Positions 34,002 through 45,819 of a stretch of 64,000 nt of DNA are shown one piece after another. The notes beneath the pieces are model-generated. The model had not been told where the DNA came from. It saw only the letters and a list, made by a program, of their open reading frames with translations, and did no database searches. Position numbers and translations under genes: made by a program. Positions within the stretch are counted from its first letter, which is position 1, and every line of letters begins with the position of its first letter. The stretch is from Pleurodeles waltl (lineage: Eukaryota > Chordata > Amphibia > Caudata > Salamandridae): the NCBI RefSeq assembly GCF_031143425.1, contig NC_090447.1, positions 135,241,106 to 135,305,105 on the forward strand, given 5' to 3'.

Positions 34002-36541
34002 TCACCCCATCTTGGATTCCCCTAGGTCTCTAGTTTTCAGAAATGCACAGGTTTGGTAGGTTTCCCTAGGTGCCGGCTGAGCTAGAGGCCAAAATCTACA
34101 GGTAGGCACTTCGCAAAAAACACCTGTTTTCTTCCAAAATTTTGGATGTGTCCACGTTGCGCTTTGGGGTGTTTCTTGTCCCGGGCGCTAGGCCTACCCA
34201 CACAAGTGAGGTATCATTTTTATCGGGAGACTTGGGGGAACGCTGGGTGGAAGGAAATTTGTGGCTCCTTTCAGATTCCAGAACTTTCTGCCACAGAAAT
34301 GTGAGGAACATGTGTTTTTTTAGCCAAATTTTGAGGTTTGCAAAGGATTCTGGGTAACAGAACCTGGTCCGAGCCCCATAAGTCACCCCATCTTGGATTC
34401 CCCTAGGTCTCTAGTTTTCAGAAATGCACAGGTTTGGTAGGTTTCCCTAGGTGCCGGCTAAGCTAGAGGCCAAAATATACAGGTAGGCACTTCGCAAAAA
34501 ACGCCTCTGTTTTCTTCCAAATATTTGGATGTGTACACGTTGCGCTTTGGGGCGTTTCCTGTAGCGGGCGCTAGGCCTACCTACACAAGTGAGGTATCAT
34601 TTTTATCGGGAGACTAGGGGGGAACGCTGGGTGGAAGGAAATTTGTGGCTCCTCTCAGATTCCAGAACTTTCTGCCACAGAAATGTAAGGACCATGTGTT
34701 TTTTTTAGCCAAATTTTGAGGTTTGCAAAGGATTCTGGGTAACAGAATCTGGTCCGAGCCCCGCAAGTCACCCCATCTTGGATTCCCCTAGGTCTCTAGT
34801 TTTCAGAAATGCACAGGTTTGGTAGGTTTCCCTAGGTGCCGGCTGAGCTGGAGGCCAAAATCTACAGGTAGGCACTTCGCAAAAAACACCTCTGTTTTCT
34901 TCCAAAATTTGGGATGTGTCCACGTTGCGCTTTGGGGTGTTTCCTGTCGCGGGCGCTAGGCCTACCCACACAAGTGAGGTATCATTTTTATCGGGAGACT
35001 TGGGGGAACGCTGGGTGGAAGGAAATTTGTGGCTCCTCTCAGATTCCAGAACTTTCTGCCACAGAAATGTGAGGAACATGTGTTTTTTTAGCCAAATTTT
35101 GAGGTTTGCTAAGGATTCTGGGTAACAGAACCTGGTCCGAGCCCCACAAGTCACCCCTCCTTGGATTCCCCTAGGTCTCTACTTTTCAGAAATGCACAGG
35201 TTTGGTAGGTTTCCCTAGGTGCCGGCTGAGCTAGAGGCCAAAATCTACAGGTAGGCACTTCGCAAAAAACACCTCTGTTTTCTTCCAAAATTTTTGATGT
35301 GTCCACGTTGCGGTTTGGGGCGTTTCCTGTCGCGGGCGCTAGGCCTACCCACACAAGTGAGGTATAATTTTTATCGGGAGACTTGGGGGAACGCTGGGTG
35401 GAAGGAAATTTGTGGCTCCTCTCAGATTCCAGAACTTTCTGCCACAGAAATGTGAGGAACATGTGTTTATTTAGCCAAATTTTGAGGTTTGCAAAGGATT
35501 CTGGGTAACAGAACCTGGTCCGAGCCCCGCAAGTCACCCCTCCTTGGATTCCCCTAGGTCTCTAGTTTTCAGAAATGCACAGGTTTGGTAGGTTTCCCTA
35601 GGTGCCGGCTGAGCTAGAGGCCAAAATCTACAGGTAGGCACTTCGCAAAAAACACCTCTGTTTTCTTCCAAAAATTTGGATGTGTCCACGTTGCGCTTTG
35701 GGGCGTTTCCTGTCGCGGGCGCTAGGCCTACCCACACAAGTGAGGTATCATTTTTATCGGGAGACTTGGGGGAACGCTGGGTGGAAGGAAATTTGTGGCT
35801 CCTCTCAGATTCCAGAACTTTCTGCCACAGAAATGTGAGGACCATGTGTTTTTTTAGCCAAATTTTGAGGTTTGCAAAGGATTCTGGGTAACAGAACCTG
35901 GTCCGAGCCCCGCAAGTCACCCCATCTTGGATTCCCCTAGGTCTCTAGTTTTCAGAAATGCACAGGTTTGGTAGGTTTCCCTAGGTGCCGGTTGAGCTAA
36001 AGGCCAAAATCTACAGGTAGGCACTTCACAAAAAACACCTCTGTTTTCTTCCAAAATTTTGGATGTGTCCACGTTGCGCTTTGGGGTGTTTCTTGTCGCG
36101 GGCGCTAGGCCTACCCACACAAGTGAGTTATCATTTTTATCGGGAGACTTGGGGGAACGCTGGGTGGAAGGAAATTTGTGGCTCCTCTCAGATTCCAGAA
36201 CTTTCTGCCACAGAAATGTGAGGAACATGTGTTTTTTTAGCCACATTTTAAGGTTTGCAAAGGATTCTGGGTAACAGAACCTGGTCCGAGCCCCGCAAGT
36301 CACCCCATCTTGGATTCCCCTAGGTCTCTAGTTTTCAGAAATGCACAGGTTTGGTAGGTTTCCCTAGGTGCCGGCTGAGCTAGAGGCCAAAATCTGCAGG
36401 TAGGCACTTCGCAAAAAACACCTCTGTTTTCTTTCAAAAAAATGGGATGTGTCCACGTTGCGTTTTGGGGCGTTTCCTGTCGCGGGCGCTAGGCCTACCC
36501 ACACAAGTGAGGTATCATTTTTATCGGGAGACTTGGGGGAA

Positions 36542-37618
36542 CATAGATTAGCAAAACAAGTGCTATTGCCCCTTGTCTTTCTCTACATTTCTTCCTTCCA
36601 AATATAGTAGAGTGTGTAAAAAAGACATCTATTTGAGAAATTCCCTGTAATTCACATGCTAGTATGGTTACCCCGGAATTCAGAGATGTGCAAATAACCA
36701 CTGCTCCTCAACACCTTATCTTGTGCCCTTTTTGGAAATGCAAAGGTTTTCTTGATAGCAATTTTTTACTCTTTATATTTCAGCAAATGAATTGCTGTAT
36801 ACCCGGTATAGAATGAAAACGCACTGCAGGGTGCAGCTCATTTATTGGCTCTGGGTTCCTCGGGTTCTTGATGAACCTACAAGGCCTATATATACCCGCA
36901 ACCAGAGGAGTCCAGCAGACGTAACAGTATATTGCTTTCGATAATCTGAAATTGCAGGGAAAAGTTACAGAGTAAAACGTAGAGAAAAATTGATGGTTTT
37001 TTTCACCTCAATTTCAATATTTTTCTTTTTCAGCTATTATTTTCTGTAGGAAACCCTTGTAGGATCTACACAAATGACCCCTTGCTGAATTCAGAATTTT
37101 GTCTACTTTTCAGAAATGTTTAGGTTTCTGGGATCCAGCATTGGTTTCATTCATGCCCATTCCTGTCACTGACTGGAAGGAGGCTGAAAGCACAAAAAAT
37201 TGCAAAAATGGGGTATGCCCCAGTAAAATGCCAAAAAATTGTGTTGAAAAATTGGGTTTTCTGATTCAAGTCTGCCTATTCCTGAAAGCTGGGAAGCTGC
37301 TGAGTTTAGCACTGCAAACCCTTTGTTGATGCCATTTTCAGGGGAAAATCCACAAGCCTTCTTCTGCAGCCACTTTTTCCAATGTTTTTGAAAAAAACGA
37401 AATTTTCACTGTATTTTGGCCAATTTCTTGGCCTCCTTCAAGGGAACCCACAAAATCTGGGTACCTCTAGAATCCCTACGATGTTGGAAAAAAAGGACGC
37501 AAAGTTGGCTTGGTTAGCTTATGTGGACGAAAAGTTATGAGGGCCTAAGCGCGAACTGCCCCAAATAGGCAAAAAAAGGCCTGGCACAGGAGGGGGAAAA
37601 GGCCTGGCAGCGAAGGGG
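36542..37618 (+). mobile_element. Right end of the piggyBac element
   Basis: Unique sequence after the last partial monomer, from GAACATAGATTAGC to the terminus GGCAGCGAAGGGG. No coding sequence is seen. Its inner part (about 37040-37520) is homologous to an inverted fragment at 7724-8165, which shows that this segment also exists away from the array. The last ~60 bp contain two copies of AGGCCTGGCA. Confidence 0.65.
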
Positions 37619-37622
37619 TTAA
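37619..37622. other. TTAA target site, right
   Basis: TTAA immediately after GGCAGCGAAGGGG, matching the left flank. Confidence 0.7.
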
Positions 37623-37627
37623 AAAAT

Positions 37628-38152
37628 GGGGCATATTTACAAGCCCCTTGCACCACCTTAGCACCACAATAATGTCATACTTTTACTCTAGGTTGGCTTT
37701 TATGCCATGTCATATTTACAAAGTAAAACAATGGTTCAATTGCACCACCTTGCGACCCCTTGTGCCACAATATACCTGCATCAAGCATAATGTATGCAAG
37801 GAGGGTGTTCTAGGGCAGGGAGGCCCGAAATAATGGCGCAGTGAAATTTACAACATTTCACTATGCCACTTTTTCTGACATTTCACCGCCTGCTCAGAGC
37901 AGGCATGAAAATAATGCACCCGTTATATTCAATAGGCCTCCCTGTGCTTTGTGGCACTAGTGTTAACATTTTTTAAGGTAGTGTAGCAAAGCACCACAAT
38001 AGCATAAAAAATGTTCACGCTATTGTGCTTATAACTGCCATAATGTGCAGTATTGTAAATATGGCACAACCATGGTTTGTTAGGTACTGGTATGGGGCAC
38101 AAGAAAAATGGCTCATCATCTATGATGCACCACTTTCTTGTAAATATGTCCC
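37628..38152. mobile_element. MITE with CATATTTACAAG inverted ends
   Basis: It starts GGGGCATATTTACAAG and ends CTTGTAAATATGTCCC, inverted repeats of about 16 bp with one mismatch. The interior contains GCCTGCTCAGAGCAGGC, a hairpin also present in the copy at 7168-7697. It begins six bases after the right TTAA of the piggyBac element. Superfamily not assigned; non-coding. Confidence 0.8.
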
Positions 38153-41100
38153 ACTGTTTTTAACCACTATATTAGTGAATACTGTTTTAAAAACATCAAT
38201 ATTATTTTCAACAATATTACCCCAAAAAACTATATTCTTATTAATGATATTTCTGCATCATTATATATAACAACACTGGAAAGACGTTTGTCTGAGAAAT
38301 TAACAGCAACATGATGAGGGAATTGGAGAGCTTTCTATCCCATCCCACACATCATTTGGCTGTATCACAAAAAGTGAGCACTGGCAGTGCTAAGTTAAGA
38401 CATAGTCACCTCCACAGTTTTTGGCTACTGAGCCACCTAAGAAAGTGGTAAATGATTGCTAGCATGGAAGCTTTAAGTTGAACTTCTACCCAAAAGAAAT
38501 AGCTGCATTTATTGACTGTCTGGATACTTTTCAGAGGGCCACAGGGGCACTCAGGGGTTTCATGGGGCAAATCACAAGGGTTGAGACATTTTACTCCTGA
38601 TGTCCCGGGGCCCAGCCTGCTATGGATGCTGAGCAACTGGGCCAATAACCCCTTCTGCACTTTACTCTCTATGAAAGCTATGGTGGAGGAGTCCAAGACT
38701 CCCATAGTGCGGTAGTGGGACTACAGGTCAGGTTCAATAAATCAATGTTCCGTCAAAAACGTATTTTTGTCATAGCTCTACATATTCAAAGCAAGTTTCT
38801 GTCATATAACAATAAGGTCCGGGATTTAGTGTTTAGCTAGCAAACCCCTATCCCATCCACTCTTTGTAATGTGGTAGGGATAATTCCCCATTCACTGGTG
38901 GCCCTATTCAAGGGCTGCTTACTAGTACACTCTAACTCAAAAGTTCACACTGAGTCTCTGTAAAATAGTCAAAAATGTCTTGGTGTCACAGCATCCTCAG
39001 CAGCATATGCCTTGGGGCCCGATAGGCCTGTAACCAGTCTAACTCACTTCATCACCAAGGAGGCTTGCAGTGTTCCAATGAGTGTCCCGGCCACAAGTCA
39101 ACTGCACGTGGCTTCTGAGAACCTGTGGCCAACTCCAGCAATGATCGCTTGTGCTCCGGTGCTCCTCCTGCACGGTAAACCTTGTGCTCCCGGCACGTGG
39201 GGGGGTGGGGGATTTGGATTTCCCTGCTTGTGGGTTGTTGGTGATGCAGTGACGCACTAACAGTATCTTCCTCAGTTTCCTGGGGGCAGCTCAGACTCAG
39301 TCGTCTGAGCTTCCTAGTGACCCATAGGTCACAGATCACATTTCTGGAGTGGCAGCCCAATCCTCACAACCATTTAGGTATTGTCAGCCCCTCCTGACAT
39401 GCAGGTTAGCTGTAGCACTACTGTCCTAGGTGCCATCCCTCACTATATGGTAGCCAGTTTGAGGTCTACCCCTCCTGGTATATAGGGGCACTGCTAGGCT
39501 CCACACAGGTTTCTGCCCCTTTTATCTACCAACAACTTTCACAGCGCTCCATCCTGGCATTTGGGATCTCTGCCACAAGCACCACTCGGCTTCACTCGTC
39601 CCACATGGCACTCTGCTCACAGGTATCTGCATGGTGGCCCGCTCCTAGCATATAGGGGTCAACGACTGGAATCTGCACATGAGCAGCAACCTGACTGGTG
39701 GAGCGTCTGTCTCCTCACATCTCACACCAGGATTCAGTTTTGTTGGTCTCCCCACTGGTTCATGGTCCCTGCAATGCTCTCCTATTCCTCACAGGGCACA
39801 CATTACCTTAGCAATCAGAGGGAGAGTTCCGTCAATTTGCTTCAAATACATGATACGCTAAGGACCATTAGAAATTCTTAGCGTATCAAGTGTTTGATGT
39901 AAGTTCACTGAATGCTCCCTCTGCTGAAGCATTTTTTAAAACCATTCTACAACTATTGAATGTTTGCTGATTGGTTTTGATTGGAATAGATCCATTGACT
40001 ACTGGCCTTGAATAGAATGTCTATTATTCAAAATATATGTCATCATTCTCTGCTCCATGAGTGCACAACCCCATGATTTACCGAAATTAGGCTGAGTCCA
40101 GACACTGGAACAACTTTTGCAATTGATTTCATTGGGCAATTTTCTTCTTTCTTAGTGAGCTTTAGACAGCATCCTGGATGTATCCTGTGGATGAGAACAG
40201 CTTTCCCCACTTTCTAGACTTTTAATTTTTTAGTGATTTGCAGTGCCTTGAAGAAGGTGGTCCTGCATTTTGGTGTTACACAAAAATTCACATTGGCGCT
40301 CCTACAACCTCTATATAAACCAAAAAAACATATAATAATTGTGATGATAAACAAATATATAATTATGTATCTTACTGAATAGATTGTTGGTAAACTGTTA
40401 CATTGCACAGTCAGATCCACAATTCACCACATGGAGAAACTGATGTGTTAATATATTCTGTATTTTTTATGTTTTCTGGTACCATACGCTATGTTTTTAA
40501 TGTCCTTTTTTAGTTTGTAAGTGCTGTATGAATGGAGAATGATTGGTACATAGATGAGTATGAATGTTATATTGTAGTGTGAGTAGAGAGTTGGGTGGTC
40601 TATGCTAAATTATAAGTCTGGATTTGCTTTTTTGTTATAATTGGTGAATAGAACCATCACACATGAATTTACGATCCACATATGTATATGTATAGAAAAA
40701 TGTATGCTCTATGTAAATAAAGAAAATGAACGGACATAATTCATGACTGACCTTTATATTTCTGAGGCTCAAGGCTGTTGATTTATCATCAGTTATAGTA
40801 AACTTATTCTGTTGAGTAAGCGACTTTGATTGCTTTCATAACCTTTCTGTATTGTGCCATAGTGTCCTGCTTGCAAACACACAAACTGCCAGTACACACA
40901 TTCCCCATGCATGCACTGCACAACACTTTACTTATTATGTATTGTTCTTCTCGCAAACACACATACACCCAGTATTTGCTTTCACTGCACTCACACTGGA
41001 CAGCACTCTCATGTAATTTATAAATCTCTGGTATACATCCACAAAGTGGATGCACTCACAATGTATGCACTGCACTGCACGGCACTTTTACATCTGTGTA
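38153..41100. other. Unassigned sequence
   Basis: About 3 kb without a recognised gene or element. Points of note are a perfect 12-bp inverted repeat at 39851-39888 and loose repeats with ACTGCACTGCAC(A/G)GCAC words at about 40830-41110. It probably includes part of the gypsy LTR that starts at 41567 (minus), but the far end of that LTR was not found. Confidence 0.4.
39851..39888. repeat. Perfect 12-bp inverted repeat
   Basis: TGATACGCTAAG (39851-39862) and its exact inverse CTTAGCGTATCA (39877-39888) flank a 14-base centre. Confidence 0.8.
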
Positions 41101-41566
41101 TTGTACCCTTCCTAGGCAAACATGCAACCAGTGCAGAGACACCCCTCTTAGCTGCATAGCTCTCTACACCTAAGTGATGCAGACCAAGTATGAGTTAAGC
41201 ATACAGCAGTGAAACTATAAAAGTTAGTTAGTAAGCCTGTAGAACTCACCTCAGTAACACAGGTTAAAAAAGACCTGTCACCACTACTGATCAGTACACA
41301 GTATGCAGCCACCTATTCACTTGCACAGCTTAGCTCTTAGTGAAGGAAGTAGCCTTGCACCACTATGAGGGTAGCGCTTAAACTGCAACACCAGATTCAA
41401 CAAGACGGCAGTCTGTGAGACAGGCCTATGTCATGACGCACATGCATGATCCGTGTTTGCCTATGGCAACAAAAATCATCACTAGGGATCCAGAAAACAG
41501 TATAATAGGGCATTCAGGGCAATGGTATACATCCATTACCACACAGAAGACTTTTCCATCCCAAAC

Positions 41567-41580
41567 ATTTCCCCTCCCAG
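41567..41580 (-). promoter_or_regulatory. Polypurine tract and start of the gypsy 3' LTR
   Basis: On the minus strand CTGGGAGGGGAAA (41580-41568) is followed at 41567 by TGTTTGGGATGG. A purine run immediately followed by TG is the usual plus-strand primer and LTR boundary. The end of the LTR was not identified. Confidence 0.55.
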
Positions 41581-41599
41581 ATCCGAACCAACTCCTAAC

Positions 41600-41756
41600 C
41601 TGGAGAGGGTGGGTAGTCAACAGATCTATAAAACCAGCAGAAAACTCCATCAGCTGTCCTGTGGCTCAATACGGCGCCGTGCTCTACCACAAAGTCTAAC
41701 CCTTGCAACAAAATAGACCATCTCAACAACTTGGGATTCTCTCCCTTCATAGCCAT
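41600..41756 (-). pseudogene. gypsy RNase H, second part
   Basis: The minus strand reads AMKGENPKLLRWSILLQGLD and FVVEHGAVLSHRTADGVF, the C-terminal RNase H block ('L...NPRLLRW.L.LQ.....V.H..G..N..AD.LSR'). It joins directly in sense to DHKPL..LMA at 53700, with GCCAT present at both breakpoints, so the gap is an insertion of the LTR-like repeat and its passengers. Confidence 0.85.
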
Positions 41757-43046
41757 TGTTAGATCTGACAGTCTTGGGGTGGTCATCCCCCAACTTTTTG
41801 TCTGCCTGCCTCCACTTTTCAGATACTGTTTTTGTTGGTTTTAGGACTTTTTGCTTGCACTTTATCACTGCTAACCAGTGCTAAAGTTCATATGCTCACT
41901 CCCTTAAAAAAAGTAACATTGGTTCATTCCCAATTGGCATATTTGATTAACTTGAAAGTCCCCACTAAAGTGCACTACATGTGCCCAGGGCCTGTACATT
42001 GAATACTACTAGTGTGCCTGCAGCACTAGTGGTGCCACCCACATAAGTAGCCCCTCGACCATGTCTCAGGCCTGCCATTGCAAAGCCTGTGTGTGCAGTT
42101 TCACTGTCACTTCGACTTGGCATTTAAAAGTACTTGCCAAGCCTTAAACTCTCCTTTTTCTACATATAAGTCACCCAAAGGTAGGTCCTAGGTAACCCAT
42201 AGGGCAGGGTGATATGTAGGGAAAAGGCAGGACATGTACATGTGTGTTTTATATGTCCTGGTAGTGGAAAACTCTTAAATTTGTTTTCCACTATTGTGAG
42301 GCCTGCTTCTTTCATAGGATAGTATTAGGGCTACCCTCATATACTGGTTGGGTGGGTAGATTCTGATCAGGAAGGGGTAACCAGGTCATATTTAGTATGG
42401 GCGGAATGGTAATAGAAAACCCTGCTTAATGATGAGGCTGTATTTTATATCACTGTTTACGAAATGTCACTTTTAGAAAGTGAGCATTTCTCTGCACTTA
42501 AAATTCATCTGTGCCTTACAGCCGGTCTCCAATCAGCATCTGGACAGGGCTGGTTGACAGCTCTCTTGTGCATTTCACCCAGACAACCACAAACATATGA
42601 TACTCAGTCACACCTGCATTCAGCTGCATATTGAATGAGTCTTCCTATGCTGGGAGGTTGGAGGGCCTGACACTTACATTTCAAAGCTAGTGGCCTGCCC
42701 TCATACAATGGACTGTCTAACCCCCTACTGGGACTCTGGCAGATATACCTGCACAGAAAGGGAACCTTGTGCACTTCAAAACCACTCTTTGAGGTCTCCC
42801 CTACTTCAAAGGCATTTTTGGTATATAAACTGGGTCCCTGATCCCACCAAATCAGACACGTCTAGATGTCGACCTGCAACCTGTCAAGAGGAACTGCCGG
42901 ACTCATCTGGACTACTTTGCTGAGAAGGACTGCTGCCCTGCTGGTGCCCTGTTGCCTTGCCTTCTGACTTTGCTGAGAAGTGCTCTCCAAGGGCTTTGGC
43001 TGAGCTTGCCTCTTGATTTCTGAAGTCTCAGGGCCAAAAAGATTTA

Positions 43047-43237
43047 GGGGGTTATTACAACTTTGGAGGAGGTGTTAATCCGTCCCAAAAGTGACGGTAA
43101 AGTGACGGATATACCACCAGCCGTATTACGAGTCCATTATATCCTATGGAACTCGTAATACGGCTGGTGGTATATCCGTCACTTTACCGTCACTTTTGGG
43201 ACGGATTAACACCTCCTCCAAAGTTGAAATAACCCCC
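43047..43237. mobile_element. Palindromic (foldback) MITE
   Basis: GGGGGTTATTACAAC... folds back on ...AACCCCC over its whole 191 bp; arms of about 90 bp are nearly identical (for example ACGGATATACCACCAGCCGT and its inverse) around a centre near CCATTATATCCTATGG. TTTA is present on both sides, which fits a TTA-type duplication. It interrupts LTR-like copy 2 between AAGAGATAAA and TCTTTTTGG (minus), which are adjacent in copy 1. Confidence 0.9.
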
Positions 43238-43779
43238 TTTATCTCTTCAGGAATCTACTGGTGTGCTGAAAATCGACACACAGCCTGCGGAAATGATGCA
43301 CAGCTATTTTGTGACCAAGAAATCGCCAAACAGCGGAGCACGAACAATGCAACCTGACTTCCTGAGTGAAGAATTGACGCAGAGCCTACCGTGCGACCAA
43401 AAATTCTATGCATTACCATACCAGATTGACACAATGGTGGTCATTCTGACCTCGGCGGTAAAAGGCGCCTACCGCCGGTCAGAAATCCTCCATAATCCCG
43501 CCGCGGTCGCGGAAACCCGCCACGGTCATTCTGACCCGCAGAAGGCAAACCTCCGAAAATCCGACAGCCACAACAGACCGCCAGACCAGCGGTCGGCGGA
43601 AAAGTGGAGGTGACAAAACCTCCACCGTCACGCCAACAGAAATACGCCCATGCCATTACGACCCACGAATCCACGCGGCGGTCTTTCAAACGCGGTATTC
43701 CTTTGGCGGGACACACCGCCACGGTCAGAATACACACAAACAAACAAAACTCAGCCACATTGGCCGATTTGAATACCAC

Positions 43780-44030
43780 ACACCTGATACACATACACAC
43801 ACCACTCCCACACACACAATACAATATAAAACACACACCCACATCACCCACAAACCCCTACGACAGAAAATTCTGAAAGAAGGCCAGAGCGAGACACCAC
43901 CATCCACAAACTAGCAGCCCCAGCCACTCAACACCATCACCCACACACTATCCACACACAAAACAACACACACCACCACACTCACACTTAACTACACATA
44001 CTCCACCCCACACATCATACACACCACCCC
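43780..44030. repeat. CA-rich leader of the first Myb gene
   Basis: A low-complexity stretch of CACACAC, CCACCAC and ACACACC words between the left end of the Harbinger element and the ATG at 44031. It is likely the 5' UTR and promoter side of that gene; no TATA box was recognised. Confidence 0.5.
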
Positions 44031-45600
44031 ATGGCACCCCAAAGACACCCCCGCTTCACAGACGAAGAACTCAGGGTCATGGTGGAGGAAATCGTTCGGG
44101 TAGAGCCCCAGCTGTTCGGCACACAGGTCCAATACACCAGCATTGCCCGGAGGACGGAGCTATGGCAGAGGATTGTCGACAGGGTCAACGCTGTGGGACA
44201 GCACCCCAGAAATCGGGAAGACATCAGGAAGCGATGGAACGACCTACGGGGGAAGGTGCGTTCCATGGTATCCAGGCACAACATCGCCGTGCAGAAGACT
44301 GGCGGAGGACCCCCACCTCAACCCCCACAATTTACAACATGGGAGGAGGAAGTCTTGAACATCCTGCATCCTGACGGCCTCGCAGGAGTCGGCGGAGGAA
44401 TGGATACTGGTAAGTTGAAGCTTCACTACTGCTTCCCCCCCACCTGCATGCCAAATCATACCCCAACCCTCACCCCCATCCTCGAACCCCACCCTCACCC
44501 CCACCACCATCCTCACCCCCACCCTCACCCCCACCACCATCCTCACCCCCACCCCCAGCACACCTATTCCCTGCCAATGTCTCACCATCACAACCCACAC
44601 ATCCCAAAACCTAGGCCTGCATGCGTCCACTAAGCATGGACACCCATCACCAAAGCATGCCCAATGCATATACACATCCCCCCCACAAGCCACCCTCACC
44701 AAAGCCCCCACACACGAATGCCATTACTTGGGGACACGGGAACCCACAGATACACCCATATGCCACACATTGAAACTATAACCATACCTCTATACCCCTG
44801 CAGGACCCGACCGTAAACACACCGCCGCGGAGGGCCCAGAATTCTCCACACCCCCCACCCAAGAGGCCGTCAGCGATGACAGCAGCTCTGTCGACCTGGA
44901 CACCGATGACCAGCCCGGACCATCGGGGACCTCTGGGCAGTCGGTTCCCCTCACACAGGCCCAGGCCACTACAGACCCAAACCCCTCTGGGAACACCAGC
45001 ACAGCTCCCACCCAGCGGGCCCATGCCTCTGTCTCCAGGGCGCGTCAATCTGCGGTGTGTCTACCACTACAGGGCACCCAGGATAACCCACCACCCCAAC
45101 AACAACAGGGACCTGGGGGCAGTGGTAGTGGGCACACCGGCCAGGGGGCAGAGGCCCAGGGAAACAGGGCAACTCGGAGGGCAGCTGTGCGACAGGGGGG
45201 GGACGGGCCCAGGGAACCCACTCTCCACAAGGCCCTCACCACCATCATGGGAGCATACAACCGCTCCCAGGAGACGATGGCGACGGTACTGGCCCGGTTC
45301 CAGGAGATCCAGGTACTGCAGGAGGAACACTATCGGGAGTACAGGGAGGACATCAGAGCCCTCATCTCCACCCTGGTTACCATGGTCGGGCTGCTGCAGG
45401 ACCTCGTCAACACCAGGACGGACACTCAACAACACCCAAGGGCCCCTGCCACTAGCCTGGACCAAGAACAGCCAACCACCTCCGCCGGCGCTAGTGGACA
45501 GGAGGCCCCCGCACAGCAGCAGCCCACCAGACCCCCACCTCCTGCAGGAGAAGAACCACCCCGCAAGAGGGCCCTGAGATCTCGCAAGAAGACAGAGTAG
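44031..45600 (+). CDS. Harbinger Myb/SANT-like DNA-binding protein, two exons
   Basis: Harbinger elements carry a Myb-like protein that binds element ends and assists the transposase in the nucleus. Exon 1 (44031-44409) starts MAPQRHPRFTDEELRVMVEE and holds the trihelix/Myb-like domain at residues ~8-85 (LWQRIVDRVNAVGQHPRN, IRKRWNDLRGKV). The donor G|GTAAGT at 44410 and acceptor CCCCTGCAG at 44803 leave matching phases, giving exon 2 (44804-45600) and a 391-residue protein. Exon 2 encodes a Ser/Thr/Pro/Gln-rich linker, a helical segment likely to form a coiled coil (ALTTIMGAYNRSQETMATVL to LLQDLV) and a basic tail PPRKRALRSRKK that could be a nuclear signal. No lesion is seen, so the gene could be intact. 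AATAAA follows at 45814. Without splicing the frame runs on to about 44633 through CCACCCTCACCC repeats. Confidence 0.85.
44455..44565. repeat. Intronic CCACCCTCACCC repeat
   Basis: A degenerate C-rich simple repeat inside the intron of the first Myb gene. Confidence 0.75.
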
Positions 45601-45813
45601 GATGTCAAGACCCCCGCCAGCAAAGGATACCACCTGATGTCATCCCACTGTCCCACATTGTCACCCTGTCCATCCTTGAACTGCCCATGCTCCATCTCTC
45701 CACAGGCCTCTGGACAATGCACCTGTGTGACTGTTACTCTGGACTCTGCCATGGACATTCCTTCACCATAGCCCCCACCCACTTGAAACCACCCATCCCA
45801 TTTTGAGCACTGA

Positions 45814-45819
45814 AATAAA
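45814..45819 (+). terminator. AATAAA signal of the first Myb gene
   Basis: AATAAA in CTGAAATAAACACC, about 210 bp after the stop codon. Confidence 0.6.

Larger units (their letters stand above)
16020..36541 (+). repeat. 20.5-kb satellite array, 52 full ~383-bp monomers
   Basis: The junction word TCACCCC(A/T)(T/C)CTTGGATTCC recurs at regular spacing from about 16250 to about 36300, giving 53 boundaries and 52 complete monomers, with a partial unit at each end. Most spacings are 383 bp. Six units are 405 bp because of a 22-bp insertion (GCAGGGCGCAGGAAACGCTGG) before GCAGGAAATTTG; they end near 16655, 18209, 20146, 25911, 27465 and 27870. A few are 380-385 bp. Monomers are highly similar and variants occur in ordered blocks (higher-order repeats). 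Each monomer leaves a ~128-codon open frame on the minus strand; because 383 is not a multiple of three the frame rotates from unit to unit, so I read this as non-coding. Confidence 0.95.
11140..37618 (+). mobile_element. 26.5-kb piggyBac-type transposon carrying a satellite array
   Basis: TTAA is present at 11136-11139 and at 37619-37622, the target site that piggyBac elements duplicate. The left end reads CCGGTTCTGTGCC and the inverted right end CCCCTTCGCTGCC; 9 of 13 positions agree, as expected for short imperfect terminal repeats. A piggyBac transposase gene lies in the correct orientation in the left third. The rest is non-coding: palindromes, tandem repeats, a 20.5-kb satellite and a ~1.1-kb right end. 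Known autonomous piggyBac elements are typically a few kilobases, so most of the length is the array. It could instead be two element ends that belong to separate insertions, but the continuous order and single flanking TTAA on each side favour one element. Confidence 0.7.

Noticed and set aside
16655..36303. About 40 near-identical ~128-codon minus-strand open frames, one per satellite monomer
   Set aside because: They recur only because the monomer lacks stops in one frame. The 383-bp period rotates the frame between units, 405-bp variants break it, the start is a GTG inside the repeat, and no known domain is present.
16020..36541. Regular direct repeats that might suggest a CRISPR array
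   Set aside because: The repeated unit is the whole ~383 bp with no unique spacers, and the context is a eukaryotic transposon.
36541..38152. The MITE at 37628 as the true right end of the large transposon
   Set aside because: It has its own matching inverted ends (GGGGCATATTTACAAG / CTTGTAAATATGTCCC) and a second copy at 7168 without piggyBac sequence, and the TTAA lies before it.
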